64,000 nucleotides of DNA from Tetrapyrgos nigripes (lineage: Eukaryota; Basidiomycota; Agaricomycetes; Agaricales; Campanellaceae), in assembly GCA_013368315.1 (NCBI GenBank), contig JAACJM010000319.1, forward strand, positions 1 to 64,000, given 5' to 3'. The notes beneath the pieces are model-generated. The model saw only the letters and a program-made list of their open reading frames with translations, was not told where the DNA came from and did no database searches. The position numbers and the translations under genes are program-made. Below, piece after piece: positions 34,252 to 45,520 of the stretch (the first letter of the stretch is position 1; the number at the start of each line of letters is the position of its first letter).

Positions 34252-36419
34252 CTTGAACAGACTCTCTTACACCCACCTCACAAACAGACCCTCGATAAAA
34301 ACACACTGGCTCTTAACTTCGAACCCCTTATTAACAATCTACGAACCCGACCTCCACCGTTCTATCCTTTCCCTATCGAAAAATCAAAGTACTTCGTAAA
34401 TTATCGAGAAGAACTCGAAACAACAGTACGCGAGCACGCTATCGCACTCGACGACTATTGGATCATACTCAACAAGAGATTGTGGATTCCAGGTGAAGTG
34501 ACTGTCTCCGAATACCTCCGAATAAAGATATCACCTGAAAACACCACTCCACGCTACGTTGCAATTGCAGATACGTGTTACCTCGTTCAACTAGGAGAAA
34601 CAAACCTCCCATATTGGTTCAGCCACGCCGACTACGAAGATAGCGACATCTTCGAGTTCAGCCAAGAGGAATACCATGAATATCTCCAAACCCGAGTCCC
34701 TAGAATAATCAACTACTATAGATCACTGGTCTCTTGGGAAGACGTCTCAGGAGAACAGTGGGATCTGTTATTTCCAGATTCTGAAACAAGTGAATGAGCG
34801 AAAGTGGAATTCCTAGAACCACTAGATCGTGTACAACCTCACAAAATCCTAGCCGTACTTCCTCCCCCCAGATCGTTTGTCTCAGACGACCTCACGCACA
34901 CGTTCCCCGAAACCAAAAAGATTGTTATTTCTCACACCGAAACCGGTGGGAGTTTTGTACAAACCATCCATGTCCCAACCGACTCTCCGTAAACAACCGA
35001 CCCCTTTCTATCGAAGAACAGGCAGTCGGTCTCGAACCAGTCTCACTCTTCGAATCACTCCCATCAGAACCAGCCGCAGAAAACCCAAATCCTGTCACAA
35101 CCCCGTCACCAACTCCTTCTCACGAACATTCCCCAGAACCCCATTCCCCTCACAACAGATCCCCGACGGACAGTACTCCTAGTGCGGCCCAAGAACCCAT
35201 CTCAATCAATCCCACACTTCCAATCGACTTCCACTCCATACACGCCGCTCTCAGAATGTCTGAAAACCCTGCCTCGGCCACCGCCGCTGCGGGAGGAACC
35301 CGAGACGCCGCACCACCTGATGACGAGGTTCAGGACGCTCAGTCCTCGGTCTTTCCTAACATGACTACCAAGGAATGAGGAGTGAAGCCAGAAAAGTTCA
35401 CAGGAGACCGAAACCAAACAAAGGATTGGATGGCCGAATTTAACAACTACCTCTGGCTCAACGATCAAGTCTATCCTACCGAAGACGAAAGGATATCATT
35501 CTTCCTCACGCTGTTCTCAGGAGATGAAGCGAAACGATGGGCGCGCAGTATGATGAAGAAGGTCTTTGAGGAAGAAGACAATTTCAGTGATAGTGATGAA
35601 GAATATACGAGCACCGACGAGGACTCCTCTGCTTTGAAACCAAAAACAAAAAAACTCTGGACTCTACACGAAGTAAAACGAGAGTTCCTGCGAGATTTCA
35701 AACCCGCAGCTCGGGAAACCCTGGTCCAAACCAAAATAGAGCACATCAAAATGGAAGGAGCCTTGGCGGATATAGATAAGTACAACTCCCAATTCAAACG
35801 ATACGCTGACGATACTGGCTATAACGATAAGGCGTTAATGAAATGGTATCGAAAAGGACTCCCCCGAGGATTGGTAGATCGAATCTCCTACCTACCCACT
35901 CAACCGAGAAATCTCGCGGCATTACAGAAGGCAGCGATAAAACAACACATGATTTGGTTAGAAAGGCAGGAGGAAAAAAACTCATGGAGTAAACCTCGAA
36001 GGGAGGAAGGACAGCTGGGAAGGGGGTCACAGAATATGAGAAGTAGTCGAACGAGAAGCATAGAAGTAAATGCCTTCCAAGACAACGTCCCAGGTGCATC
36101 TTCAATTACTAAATATCCACTGAAACTTACTCCCCAAGAAAGGGAAAAAATGAGGAGGGAAGGTCAATGCTTCAGGTGTCGAGGACTGGGACATATGGGT
36201 AACGACTGCCCTACATTCTCTAATACACCTCCGATCACTCCCAACAATACGACCTGGAGACCATCCATAAAGAAAACTGGAATCGCCACAGAAACCGCAG
36301 AGCCCGGGACCAACGCTACCACAGATAACATCTCAGAACTCACGACCAGAATCGGAGCATTATCAGGAGAAGAGAAGGAAGGACTACTGAAGAAGTTCGT
36401 AACGGAAGCGGATTTTTGA
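34252..36419 (+). pseudogene. gag: gag of Gypsy copy 1
   Basis: The upstream part (34234-34992) encodes a hydrophilic N-terminal region. It then changes frame near 34990, continues to a TGA at 35376-35378 where copy 2 has arginine, and resumes as the capsid-like segment (GVKPEKFTGDRNQ ... FFLTLFSGDEAKRW, 35379-36100) typical of Ty3/Gypsy gag. It ends with a CCHC zinc knuckle (CFRCRGLGHMGNDC, 36168-36210) and stops at 36417-36419. Gag would coat the RNA genome in the particle. The TGA, a stop at 34795-34797 and the frame change make this copy defective. An acidic stretch (FEEEDNFSDSDEEY) sits in the middle. Confidence 0.85.
34254..34263 (+). promoter_or_regulatory. Primer-binding site, self-priming type
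   Basis: TGAACAGACT begins two bases after the 5' LTR. Its reverse complement, AGTCTGTTCA, is the predicted first ten bases of the transcript. Known: Tf1 and sushi-type chromoviruses prime reverse transcription by folding the RNA 5' end back onto such a site, without a tRNA. I saw no tRNA-like TGG start here. Confidence 0.65.
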
Positions 36420-36421
36420 AT
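36405..36421 (+). promoter_or_regulatory. Predicted -1 gag-pol frameshift site
   Basis: The gag frame ends GAT TTT TGA (36411-36419). Slipping back one base on the T5 run reads TTT TTG AAT and enters the pol frame, which stays open upstream and downstream in copy 2. The same sequence is present in copy 2 (60178-60186, minus). A run of T before a stop is a plausible slip site; efficiency is unknown. Confidence 0.55.
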
Positions 36422-39400
36422 ACCTCCCCTGCTACGTCGTCAGGAGGAGGGACATGGACATACATACCAGTAAAACACAGGCAATACACGAGCCCTATAC
36501 CCCTTCATAAGCCATGATCCCTATCTGAATTAAGAATCACGGCAATCACTCGAAATCAACAGACCCCATCAATAGAGCTTAAAACCAAATTGATCGGGAA
36601 AATAACTGGACGAAAAATCGACGCAACCGCTCTACTAGACAGTGGAGCAGAAGGAATCATCATTAATGATACCTTCGCCCAAAAACATCATCTCAGTCGT
36701 ATTCCCCTAGAAAAACCATTTCCGGTTCGAAACGTCGACGGATCAGAAAACGTAATGGGATGGGTAAAACATTACACCGTTCAAAGACTACGGATTTACA
36801 CCCAAAACCACCAATCTCACCACGAGGAAACCGCCAAATTTTACATCACAGATATTGGAGATCACGATATCATTTTAGGTACCGATTGGTTACGACACCA
36901 CAATCCGGAGATCGACTGGACAACATCAGAAATCAACCTAACGTGATGTCCTAGCGCTTGTACGCAAAAAAGGACCCCGGTACAACCCAAAGCTAAGTCG
37001 AAAACCTCCCCTTCAAAAGTGAAGAAACCTGAAATAGTCGACCCCAGAACACATCACAAAGACTACCAAGTAACATTCAAAGATATCGTAGGCCCTCACA
37101 AAACAATGCCGCAACCCAAGATAGCGGGACAACGTCGAGCACAGCGATCTAGGAAGATCCGATTACAACGGATCGACTTAGGAGCAATGCTCACTTCAGA
37201 AGATACGACCGGACAATGGAATGTCCCGGGGCAATGGAGTGAACTCGTCATGGAATACCTAGACACCCCCACCGACCCTGATGAAGATCTATCAGATACC
37301 AAGCTGAGTATCCGAGCTGCCTTTACCAAAGCGTTACAAAACACTGAAAACAAATCCACGAACTCAGCAACCTCGTTGCAAGAACAAATACCAGAACAAT
37401 ACCATGAATACTTGTCGGTGTTCGACAAAAAGACTTCAGAACGCCTACCCCAACGAAGTAATTGGGATCACGCGATCGAACTACAAGACGGCTTCCAACC
37501 ACGCGCATGTAAAACATACCCTCTCTCTCCGAACGAACAATCCGAACTCGATTCCTTGCTGACCGAAAACCTCGAGAAAGGATACATTAAACCATCGAAG
37601 TCCCCAATGGCAAGTCCCTTCTTCTTTGTAAAGAAAAAGGACAGAAAGCTGTGCCCGGTGCAGGATTATAGAGCGCTCAACAAGGGTACTGTAAAGAACG
37701 CATACCCACTACCCCTCATCCCAGAACTAATTGATAAACTCAAAAACGCATATATATTCAGTAAAATCGACCTACGGTGGGGATACAATAACATCCGTAT
37801 CAAAGAAGGAGACGAATGGAAAGCCGCCTTCAAAACCAACCGAGGACTATTTGAGCCAACGGTCATGTTTTTTGGACTAATGAACTCACCGGCGACCTTT
37901 CAAGCAATGATGAACACTATCTTCAAGGACCTTATTGACCAAGGGAAGATCGTCGTCTATATGGATGATATTTTGATATTCACTCGTGACCTAGATGAAC
38001 ATCGGGAATTAGTCCAAACAGTCCTACGACGACTACGGGACAACAACCTATACGCCAAACCTGAAAAATGCATATTCGAAGCAGACAAAGTCGACTTTTT
38101 AGGACTGATTGTCTCTCACGACACCTTATCAATGGACCCAGTTAAGGTAGAAGGAGTACTCGAATGGCCAACTCCCAAAACAGTAAAGGAAGTTCAGGCT
38201 TTCCTGGGATTTGGAAACTTCTACAGACGTTTCATCAAGGACTTTTCAAAACTTGCACGCCCTCTCTTCGATCTGACAAGGAAGGACAACCACTGGAACT
38301 GGGGAACGGAGGCCGAAAAAGCATTCCAATCCCTCAAAACGGCCTTCACATCAAAACCCGTTCTACTGATGCCAGATCACACAAAACCATACCGAGTGGA
38401 AGTAGACGCATCAGACTACGCAACGGGGGGAATACTTATGCAAACCGGGGAAGACAATCGATGGCACCCAGTTGCCTACATCTCCAAATCCCTCTCAGAA
38501 ACCGAGCGAAACTATGACATCCACGACAAGGAACTATTGGCAATCATACGGGCATTGGAAGCATGGAGACACTATTTGGAAGGAGCCCCCCATTCTATCG
38601 AAATCTTCACCGACCACCGGAACTTGGAATATTTCCAGACCGCTCAAAAACTCAGTCGACGACAGGCATGATGGGCGTTATTCCTTACGCGATTTGAGTT
38701 CTCACTCCAACATAAACCTGGAAGTCTGAATGAAGCTGACCTGCTATCTAGACGACCAGACCATAAACTTGGGACCGAGAACGACAACACCAACAGAATC
38801 CTTCTCGACCCCAAATTCTTCCGAATCTGAGCAACTAGACAAGGAACAGTAACAGCCATAGGAGATGTAGAACTACGAAGGCGAATCAAGGAATGCCCCA
38901 AGAGGGACCTGGAAGTAGTGAGTGCCTTGGATGTCATCCTACGGAACGGACCACGTTCGCTGGTAAAAAACCTACAGGAATGGAATTACGAAGATGGAAT
39001 CATCTTATTCTGAGGAAAGATTTACGTACCAGCAGACAACGACCTCCGACGGGATATCGTAAAACTACATCATGACTCCCTGGCAACAGGACACCCCGGA
39101 CGATACAAAACTTACGAACTAGTCAGCAGGGAATTTTGGTGGCCTGGAATGTCAGTCTTCGTCAAGGACTACGTAACGGGCTGTGCCAAATGCCAGGTGA
39201 CGAAAACCAACAACCATCCCCCTCGGGTCCCCTTAATTCCTACCGAAATTCCAGAACGTCCGTTCGGGACTATTACCACTGACTTCATCACGGATCTCCC
39301 TGAATGCAAAGGGTTCAATGCAATTCACGTCACAGTTGACAAGTCAACAAAAACGGTCATCATATCGCTGTGCACAAAATCAATTGACAGTGACGGAACG

Positions 39401-40333
39401 GTGAATCTGCTACTTGACAACACCTGGCGGCGGTACGGGTTATGGGACAAGATGATATCTGACCGGGGGCCGCAGTTTGCTAGCAAGGTTATGGCCGCGA
39501 TCCATGAGAAGCTGGGCATAGCTTCAGCCCTCAGTACTGCTTACCACCCACAGACCGACGGGGAGTCGGAGCGATACAATCAGGAATTGGAACAGTTCCT
39601 ACGGATCTTCTGTAACTACCGACAAGAAGACTGGGTGGACTATCTACCCTACGCCGAATTCAGTCATAACACCAGAATCCACTCGGCAACAGGAAAATCC
39701 CCCTTCGAACTCCTACACGGATACCAACCACGTTTCTTTCCATCATTCAATCCAACCTCTAACCTACCGTCGATAGAGGAACGACTTGAAAACCTCAACC
39801 AACTCAGGGACGAGCTCAAAGCGAGTCTGACGTCAGCCGCCGAAACAATGAAAGCACAGCATGGTAATCATTCCATGTCTTGGACAGGATACAAGGTCGG
39901 GAACAAGGTGCTACTCGACAGAAAGAACCTGAAGACAACGAGACCCAAAGCTAAGTTGTCCGATCGTCGTCACGGTCCATTCGAGATCATCGAAGTAATC
40001 AGCCAGGTTAACTACAAATTGAAACTACCGACAACCTGGCGTATACACCCCATCTTCCACGTGTCCCTATTAACGCCGTACGTCGAAACGGACGCTCATG
40101 GACCAAACTACCCCGAACCTCCCGCGGAATTACTAGATGCAGACGAGGAATACGATGTCGAAATGATACTGGACTCCAAACCAACCAGAAATAGAAAAGG
40201 GACTCAATACCTCATCAAATGGTTGGACTACCCCGACTCGGAAAATACTTGGGTACCCACGTCAAACCTGACCAAGGTAAAGGACATGATCGAAGAATTC
40301 CACCAGAAACATCCCCGAGCTTACCGACATTAA
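36420..40333 (+). pseudogene. pol: pol of Gypsy copy 1 (PR-RT-RH-IN-chromodomain)
   Basis: Protease has LLDSGAEG (about 36628-36651). Reverse transcriptase spans about 37550-38120 with YMDD at 37958-37969. RNase H starts at VDASDYATGG (about 38400). Integrase has its HHCC zinc region (HHDSLATGHPG ... CAKCQ, about 39067-39195), then TTDFITDLPE, SDRGPQFAS and ESERYNQELEQF with the DDE residues. The C-terminal chromodomain reads YDVEMILDSK ... YLIKWLDYPDSENTWVP (about 40150-40270). In-frame TGA codons at 36944-36946, 38669-38671, 38828-38830 and 39011-39013 each replace an arginine codon (CGA or CGG) that copy 2 keeps. The region around 36480-36520 also carries a stop. Non-functional. Confidence 0.9.
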
Positions 40334-40489
40334 CGGCGTCTACCGACACAATCCACTGAATGAACTTAGCCGCTCCACGCTACCGCGGACATGACCTCAT
40401 TAAAAGGCGACTACGTTGAACCCAAACGACAGAACAAGCTCAATCACATCCTACTACACACCTCTTCACCCTCACACTACCGATTCGCT

Positions 40490-41032
40490 ATGTCTACACC
40501 CATTGCCATCACAGTCTCCACCACCAGGACGACAATCGACCCGTTAACGGACAACTCCGGACGCTGCAGATACGGTCAACGTTCAGGCCGGCGTTGCAGA
40601 TTGGATGAAGGACACACGGGGAGGCACAGCGGATGTAATCAGTGCATCTGGCCAGGGCAGGACTCGTCGAAACGATGTAGGATGGGAGAGGGACACCGGT
40701 CGAGATGCGCTACCTACCGGTCTAGCCTACGACCCAACGAACGAAACAACCTGGGATGGGGGGATGCAAGCGCGTGGGGAGGGGATATTCAGTTAAGCGA
40801 TGACGACAACAACGCTGGATGGGGCACAGCAGACGTCAACAACCATGATGGATGGGGCACATGGGAAGGGGGATGGGAAGGACGTGAGTCAGCCCTAACG
40901 GGATGGGGTAACTTCCCCCATGACTTACCAGAAACTTGGCCGACTATACGTGGCCTGGACAAGCAAATCAGGAGGCAGTGGACGGAGCAGTGGACCAGGT
41001 GGCTTCCGAGCTCCGGCGAAAGCTCGACCTAA
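40490..41032 (+). CDS. Third ORF of the Gypsy element: Cys/His modules plus GW/WG repeats
   Basis: 180 codons between pol and the polypurine tract; its TAA overlaps the start of that tract. The start is the ATG at 40490 because similarity to copy 2 begins there; an earlier in-frame ATG exists at 40391. Residues 26-73 hold two modules of the form C-x(9-10)-C-x5-H-x3-H/C (C26, C36, H42, H46; C52, C63, H69, C73), a likely zinc-binding pattern of no family I know. Residues 89-140 carry six tryptophans in GW/WG context (W90, 96, 111, 122, 129, 139) among acidic residues; the C-terminus is Trp/Arg-rich. Known: GW/WG motifs can bind Argonaute proteins. Inferred: an accessory factor, possibly against RNA silencing. 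Frame intact although gag/pol is dead. Confidence 0.8.
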   Translation: MSTPIAITVSTTRTTIDPLTDNSGRCRYGQRSGRRCRLDEGHTGRHSGCNQCIWPGQDSSKRCRMGEGHRSRCATYRSSLRPNERNNLGWGDASAWGGDIQLSDDDNNAGWGTADVNNHDGWGTWEGGWEGRESALTGWGNFPHDLPETWPTIRGLDKQIRRQWTEQWTRWLPSSGESST

Positions 41033-41044
41033 AAAGGGGGGTAG
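41033..41044 (+). promoter_or_regulatory. Polypurine tract
   Basis: AAAGGGGGGTAG lies immediately before the 3' LTR and is the usual plus-strand primer of LTR retroelements. The same tract is next to the 3' LTR of copy 2 (55847-55858, minus). Confidence 0.85.
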
Positions 41045-41518
41045 TGTCATGAATCGCCTCCCATCTCCTTCATTTTCTCTCTATTCTCCTTTACTATCTA
41101 TTCACTTCTGTTCACCATTCTATCACCTCCCATAAACCCATAAATACTGATTACTTCTCATCATCGTCTCTTGGATCTATGACTCACTTCTCCGTTTCCT
41201 TTATCTCCATGGACATTCTCATGTACATATTTCTCTACTTGACCCACATTCTTATCTCCTCTGATTCCTAGGCTCCATGGACATTCTCACATATTCATTT
41301 CTTCTCTATATATATCGTAGATCTCGTAGCTAGTTCCTTAGTCTGTTCACTTCGTCTCCACTCCGCTCCTAGTACAGTGCAGTGTCGAGCATAGTCAGCT
41401 ACTCGATCTCTTCTTGTCTCTATCATTCTTTCGCTATCTCATCTCATTGTAACTCGTCGAATCTATCTCGTTCATTGTGTGACTTGGGTGGTTTTGCTAA
41501 GTGACAACATTCTTGACA
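41045..41518 (+). repeat. 3' LTR of Gypsy copy 1
   Basis: 474 bp, one difference from the 5' LTR. Followed directly by the GACCT target duplication. Confidence 0.95.
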
Positions 41519-41777
41519 GACCTCAGCTGTTCAAAGTTGTCCTCCTCTTCGTGTACTTCTTCTTCATCGCCAAATGACGCCTGTCGTCAATGAGCTCGAG
41601 TTCGGCTGCAGTGACCTTGGACTTTTTGGTAGGCGACTCGATAGAGAAAGAGCCTATCCGAGATGCGAGCTAAAAGAAAAATGTCAGCCCGAGGTCATAA
41701 TGAAGAAGACGAGAAGAACCGACCTTCTTGCTGGGAGTGGGCTGAGGAGAGGGTACGCGAGTGGGAGTGGTGGCCAT
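41519..41777 (-). pseudogene. Ribonucleotide reductase small subunit, 5' part of the split copy
   Basis: Starts ATG at 41777. Exon 41724-41777 (MATTPTRVPSPQPTPSKK), an intron of 54 bp (41670-41723) and exon 41519-41669 (ASRIGSFSIESPTKKSKV and on). After SKVTAAELELIDD a one-base frameshift is needed to reach the acidic DEEEVHEEEDNFEQ stretch. Removing the Gypsy element with one GACCT copy joins this exon in frame to 33777 (reading on into VGEVDLPE), which proves that the two parts were one gene. The fragment is dead for three independent reasons: the frameshift, the insertion and the missing C-terminal half. Confidence 0.8.
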
Positions 41778-42210
41778 TGATGATAGAGATATGAGATGTA
41801 GAAGACGATGAGGAGAGAGAAAGCGGGAGGGATGTAGTAGTTGGGAGTGAAGAGACAAGAGCCAGATGAACCACATCTAAATATTCCAAAGATGCAAACA
41901 ATGTGAACGCGTAAACCTCTATCTACATGAACCCAGTTCTAGAGTGTCTTCACTGCCGGGTTCACCACTGACTGAGATTCTTCTGAAATGAGCAGACTGA
42001 CAATCAAGTAAATGACATTAGACGCATAGATAGCTATGTACGGAATTAGGGTATTATGAATGTAAGACAATGATGGAATGCAAGATCAGTGAAGAGAGCT
42101 GAAAAGATTGGAGGGAGTGAATAGTAATACTCTGGGAAGTGATTAAAAAAGGAGAGTAATGTTCAAAATGAGTGACGAGAAAAGCCTGAGTGGTGAGGTA
42201 CTACTCATGA
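41778..42210. other. Intergenic
   Basis: Upstream of the R2 fragment and downstream of the HECT-type pseudogene. No open frame of note. Confidence 0.5.
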
Positions 42211-45200
42211 CTAAAGCTGAGAATGATGTCCAACGGCATTAACAATCTCTACCAGGAGATAATGGTATAATCTGGTGTTGATGTCCCCACCACTTGCCTT
42301 TGTTGCAGAAATCAAAGACTTGAGATATGAAGAAGGAATACGGGCTACCATTCCACAAGTCTTGAAGCATATCTGACCTTGGGCTAGCATTGAACGACGA
42401 TGGTCGCGGCTGGAACAATACTCGCCATCTTCTTCGTCAATTAGAACAATCTGACATACAGGGAGATTGTCAACAACTAACGGACACAGTAGATCAAGGA
42501 AAGTTTACCTTGAGCCTATTATCATCCGACAGATCGCTCCTGATCCTGGGACTCCCAGTTATAGCCCATAACAACATCTGCAGTCGAAACGATGACTTAT
42601 TGACACCATCAACACTGACTTCGGGATGAAATGCACCACGCGCATCATCTAATAATTCAGGGATAGGGACTCCAGAACCTGAGAGAAACTGGATAAAGAA
42701 AGCCACCAGATCAAACGTCTGCCCTAGTGCCATGGTCAATTCCTGGAGGAGAGTTTCAGGCTGGTCAAATATCAGGAGGTGGGCGATTGATTCATATGAT
42801 TTGACATGGCCAGTTGAAATAACTGTGAGAAAGGATTCTGTTCCAGTACCATAGGACTTGATAACCTGTAGCATGTTTAAATACTGAACTGAGAGGAAAA
42901 TACTAAAAACAGACCTTTCTAAAATCAAACATAGGTTTCTCCTTGCAGGGAAGTTTGAGGCCTTCCACAAATGCTTAAAGCTCGGGATGGAGAGGAGGCT
43001 CAGGGCCGATCACCGCACAGTATAGCATCAATGATGCGAGAGAATTGTGAGCTGTCTGTGTACGAATTGCCATCGTCTCAACCTGCAATTAGCAATTAAT
43101 AATGGAACTTCGCATGTGAAAGAACAAAAGAAGAGATACCTGAAAGCCCATATATGTCAAGAAGAAAGCTTTCATGTCTTGTACATCACCTGCTGGACCT
43201 CTATCCAGCCATCCCTTCACAATCCCATAAAGATCCGGAGCCCACTCTTGGACAAACGATGGAGTCAATGAGCGCATGTCCCCTTCATGCAAAGCAAACT
43301 GCAGGAATAGAGGACTCAGGGGATCGGGATACAGACCATGCAAGAGCCTAAGCGCAGTAAGTGCTCCAAATGCCTTCATAAGGATTAGACGCTCTTGGCA
43401 AACGGTTCCTGCCATGAGCATAGGTATAGAAGTCGCAGGACCACAGAAGTCGCCGTGTAATTCATGCCAAAACTTGCTAGGCTGTCCTTGAATGATGCTC
43501 CAAGCCGAAGTGATGATTTCCGTATTGACTCCAGCACCCAAAGAAATGGTCTCGCCTTGAGGTTGGCCGGTGTTCCTGGAAAAGATAATTAGCTTCTAGA
43601 AGTATAACTCCAAGTTGACGAGATTCACTTACACATGCACCATTCGCTTTGGAGACAAGATGATCGAGAAATCCTGTTGCTCAGCTGCTTCCTTGACCAG
43701 CTCAATGAAGGCGTTGCCCGCATCAAAGACATCATTACCAATGCACTCCATTTAAGGTGCAAGATTACGCTGAGGATGAACAAGCAAGTAGACGTGACCA
43801 GGAAGTTCAGCGAGGCTGGTCAAGTGGGAGGATTCCACCTCTGGCGGCGTCCATGTCTCATTCCAAAGAGACGCTGGAATGATTCGACTTGCATTAGAAG
43901 CTGATGGCTGCGATCGTGAAGTCAACGACGGGGTTTGCATAGATGATTGAGAAGTCGAGGGCAGATCCTGATTTAAAATCAATTTTAAGTCAAACGAAAA
44001 ACATAGCAACTCCAAAAGACATACATCACCATTGGACAGCAACATCGTGTTCACCTCCAATTCTTCTTTGCAATTGCACGAATTGTCTCTTTCCCTTTCA
44101 GACTCGGATAACCTCATCTCATCTGAGCCATAGTTATATCTGCGCCAGTAGTGCTCACCAAGACAATCATGAACCAGTCTATCTTCAGAAGTACCCAGAC
44201 CAATTTCCCTAAAGTGAAGGCACCCTTGAGATCGCCCTTGACAACTGAAAAGCGAAATCAGTAGTTAGAACACAATGTAATGTGATTGGCTACTCACTGA
44301 ATCTCATATGCCATCGATCACCGTTGACAAGTGCATGCCTACAAACAGCTCTACCAGCCACAGTCGGCTTGCCAGCAATGGTTTTCAGGGTTTCATCTGG
44401 CAGGATAGGTATGATCTTCATTCCTACAGGCATCGAGTTATAAGTCCTGCTGCTGTTAAGGTACTCAAGTAGAGAAAGTGGGCTCAGTTCTTGACCATTC
44501 ACAGTGAGTCTGGGTGGGCTGACCGTCCAACCAAAACGGGTTTGATGTATCTGAATCAAGAGGGCGTTGACAAGTTCAGCGAATGTGGTAGAAGCCGTAA
44601 CGTTCATTTCGATTGCCAGGTTTGTAAAGTCAAGGAAGTCCCGCACTTCTACTCCCTTGGTTATGAGATAGTTCAAACGTTGCTAGAGGAACAGACGCAA
44701 GAGAATGGAGGTTAGTGTTGAAGCTAATACAGAAACGGTCACTTACTCCTGGTGGTGCGTTTGGCAAAATTTCGCATCTAAGGTGAACACTAAACACATT
44801 TGTGATGGGATCAACATAAAAGGTGTCATCGATTTTCGGCTTGGGAGCTGGTTGAATGCTGTTGTCCATTGACAGCGGTTGCTGCGCAGGTCCTCGTTTT
44901 CATCTTGGTCGTGAAGACGAACCCTGAGGTTGAGATTGCTGTGCATGAGCTAGTCGGTCTTGATTGACTTGGGATGTGAGTGATTGGAAACCGAGTGTCT
45001 GCATGCCGTGGAAATTGGAAGGAGGCAGATTAGTCACCACAGATGCGCTCGCAGAAGGGTATAGGGCAGCGTTGGCCTGCGATTGGGATACTGTGGCAAC
45101 ACTTGGATGACCTTGGGGTGGGGGTATATTTGGAGAGATGTAAGCCCGTACTCTAGGCATGCTGGAAGCAGGCCAGACCAGCTGGCTCACAGACGTGCCA

Positions 45201-45520
45201 GCTTGGTTGGGCTGAGCATACTGGGAAGAGAAACTCTCAAAAGAGTTTGCAGGAGGTACACTGGAAGGCGTAGAATTCGAAGGTGTGGAATTAGAAGGCG
45301 TGGGACCTGGCACAGACACAGCTCCGGTTCGCGTGCCCTCTTGGATCAAATTGATAGAGGGCGTTTGAGTGGGACTGGAAGAGATTTGGGGGTGGACAGT
45401 TGGAGCCTGACCAGTAGCGGGATTGACTGGCTGCAGGGACGCCTGGTACGCCTGGTACACAGTCAAGAAAGCTTGGAAGTTCTCTGGAGTGAGAGGTACG
45501 GAGGATGGGTTTGTAGACAT
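42211..45520 (-). pseudogene. HECT-type domain protein, decayed
   Basis: HECT proteins are ubiquitin ligases that form a thioester on a C-terminal cysteine. Exons on the minus strand: 44747-45520, 44298-44682, 44025-44244, 43633-43967, 43140-43575, 42915-43082, 42509-42865 and 42211-42450, introns 49-64 bp. The N-terminus is a Ser/Pro/Gln-rich linker. The middle (FDAGNAFIELVKEA, QPSKFWHELHGD) and the C-lobe (ICFKTCGMVARIPSSYLKSL, then YHYLLVEIVNAVG) fit the mushroom-specific HECT-like family; Cys of FKTC is the expected catalytic residue. Lesions: TGA at 44900-44902, TAA at 43752-43754 and 42975-42977, and a frameshift near 44210. Confidence 0.65.

Larger units (their letters stand above)
33778..41518 (+). 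mobile_element. Full-length chromodomain Ty3/Gypsy retrotransposon (copy 1, 7.7 kb)
   Basis: Two 474-bp LTRs (33778-34251 and 41045-41518) bound the element, and GACCT flanks it on both sides (33773-33777, 41519-41523). Order inside: self-priming-type PBS, gag, protease, reverse transcriptase, RNase H, integrase, chromodomain, an extra ORF and a polypurine tract. The order PR-RT-RH-IN and C-terminal chromodomain place it in the chromoviruses (Tf1/sushi-like by priming). The two LTRs differ at one base (33796 region, CCCG against CCCA), so insertion was recent, yet gag and pol carry several stops. It splits the R2 gene fragment. Confidence 0.95.

Noticed and set aside
40391..40489. Upstream ATG (40391) as start of the third ORF
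   Set aside because: Sequence between the two ATGs is not conserved and contains indels relative to copy 2; similarity starts at 40490.
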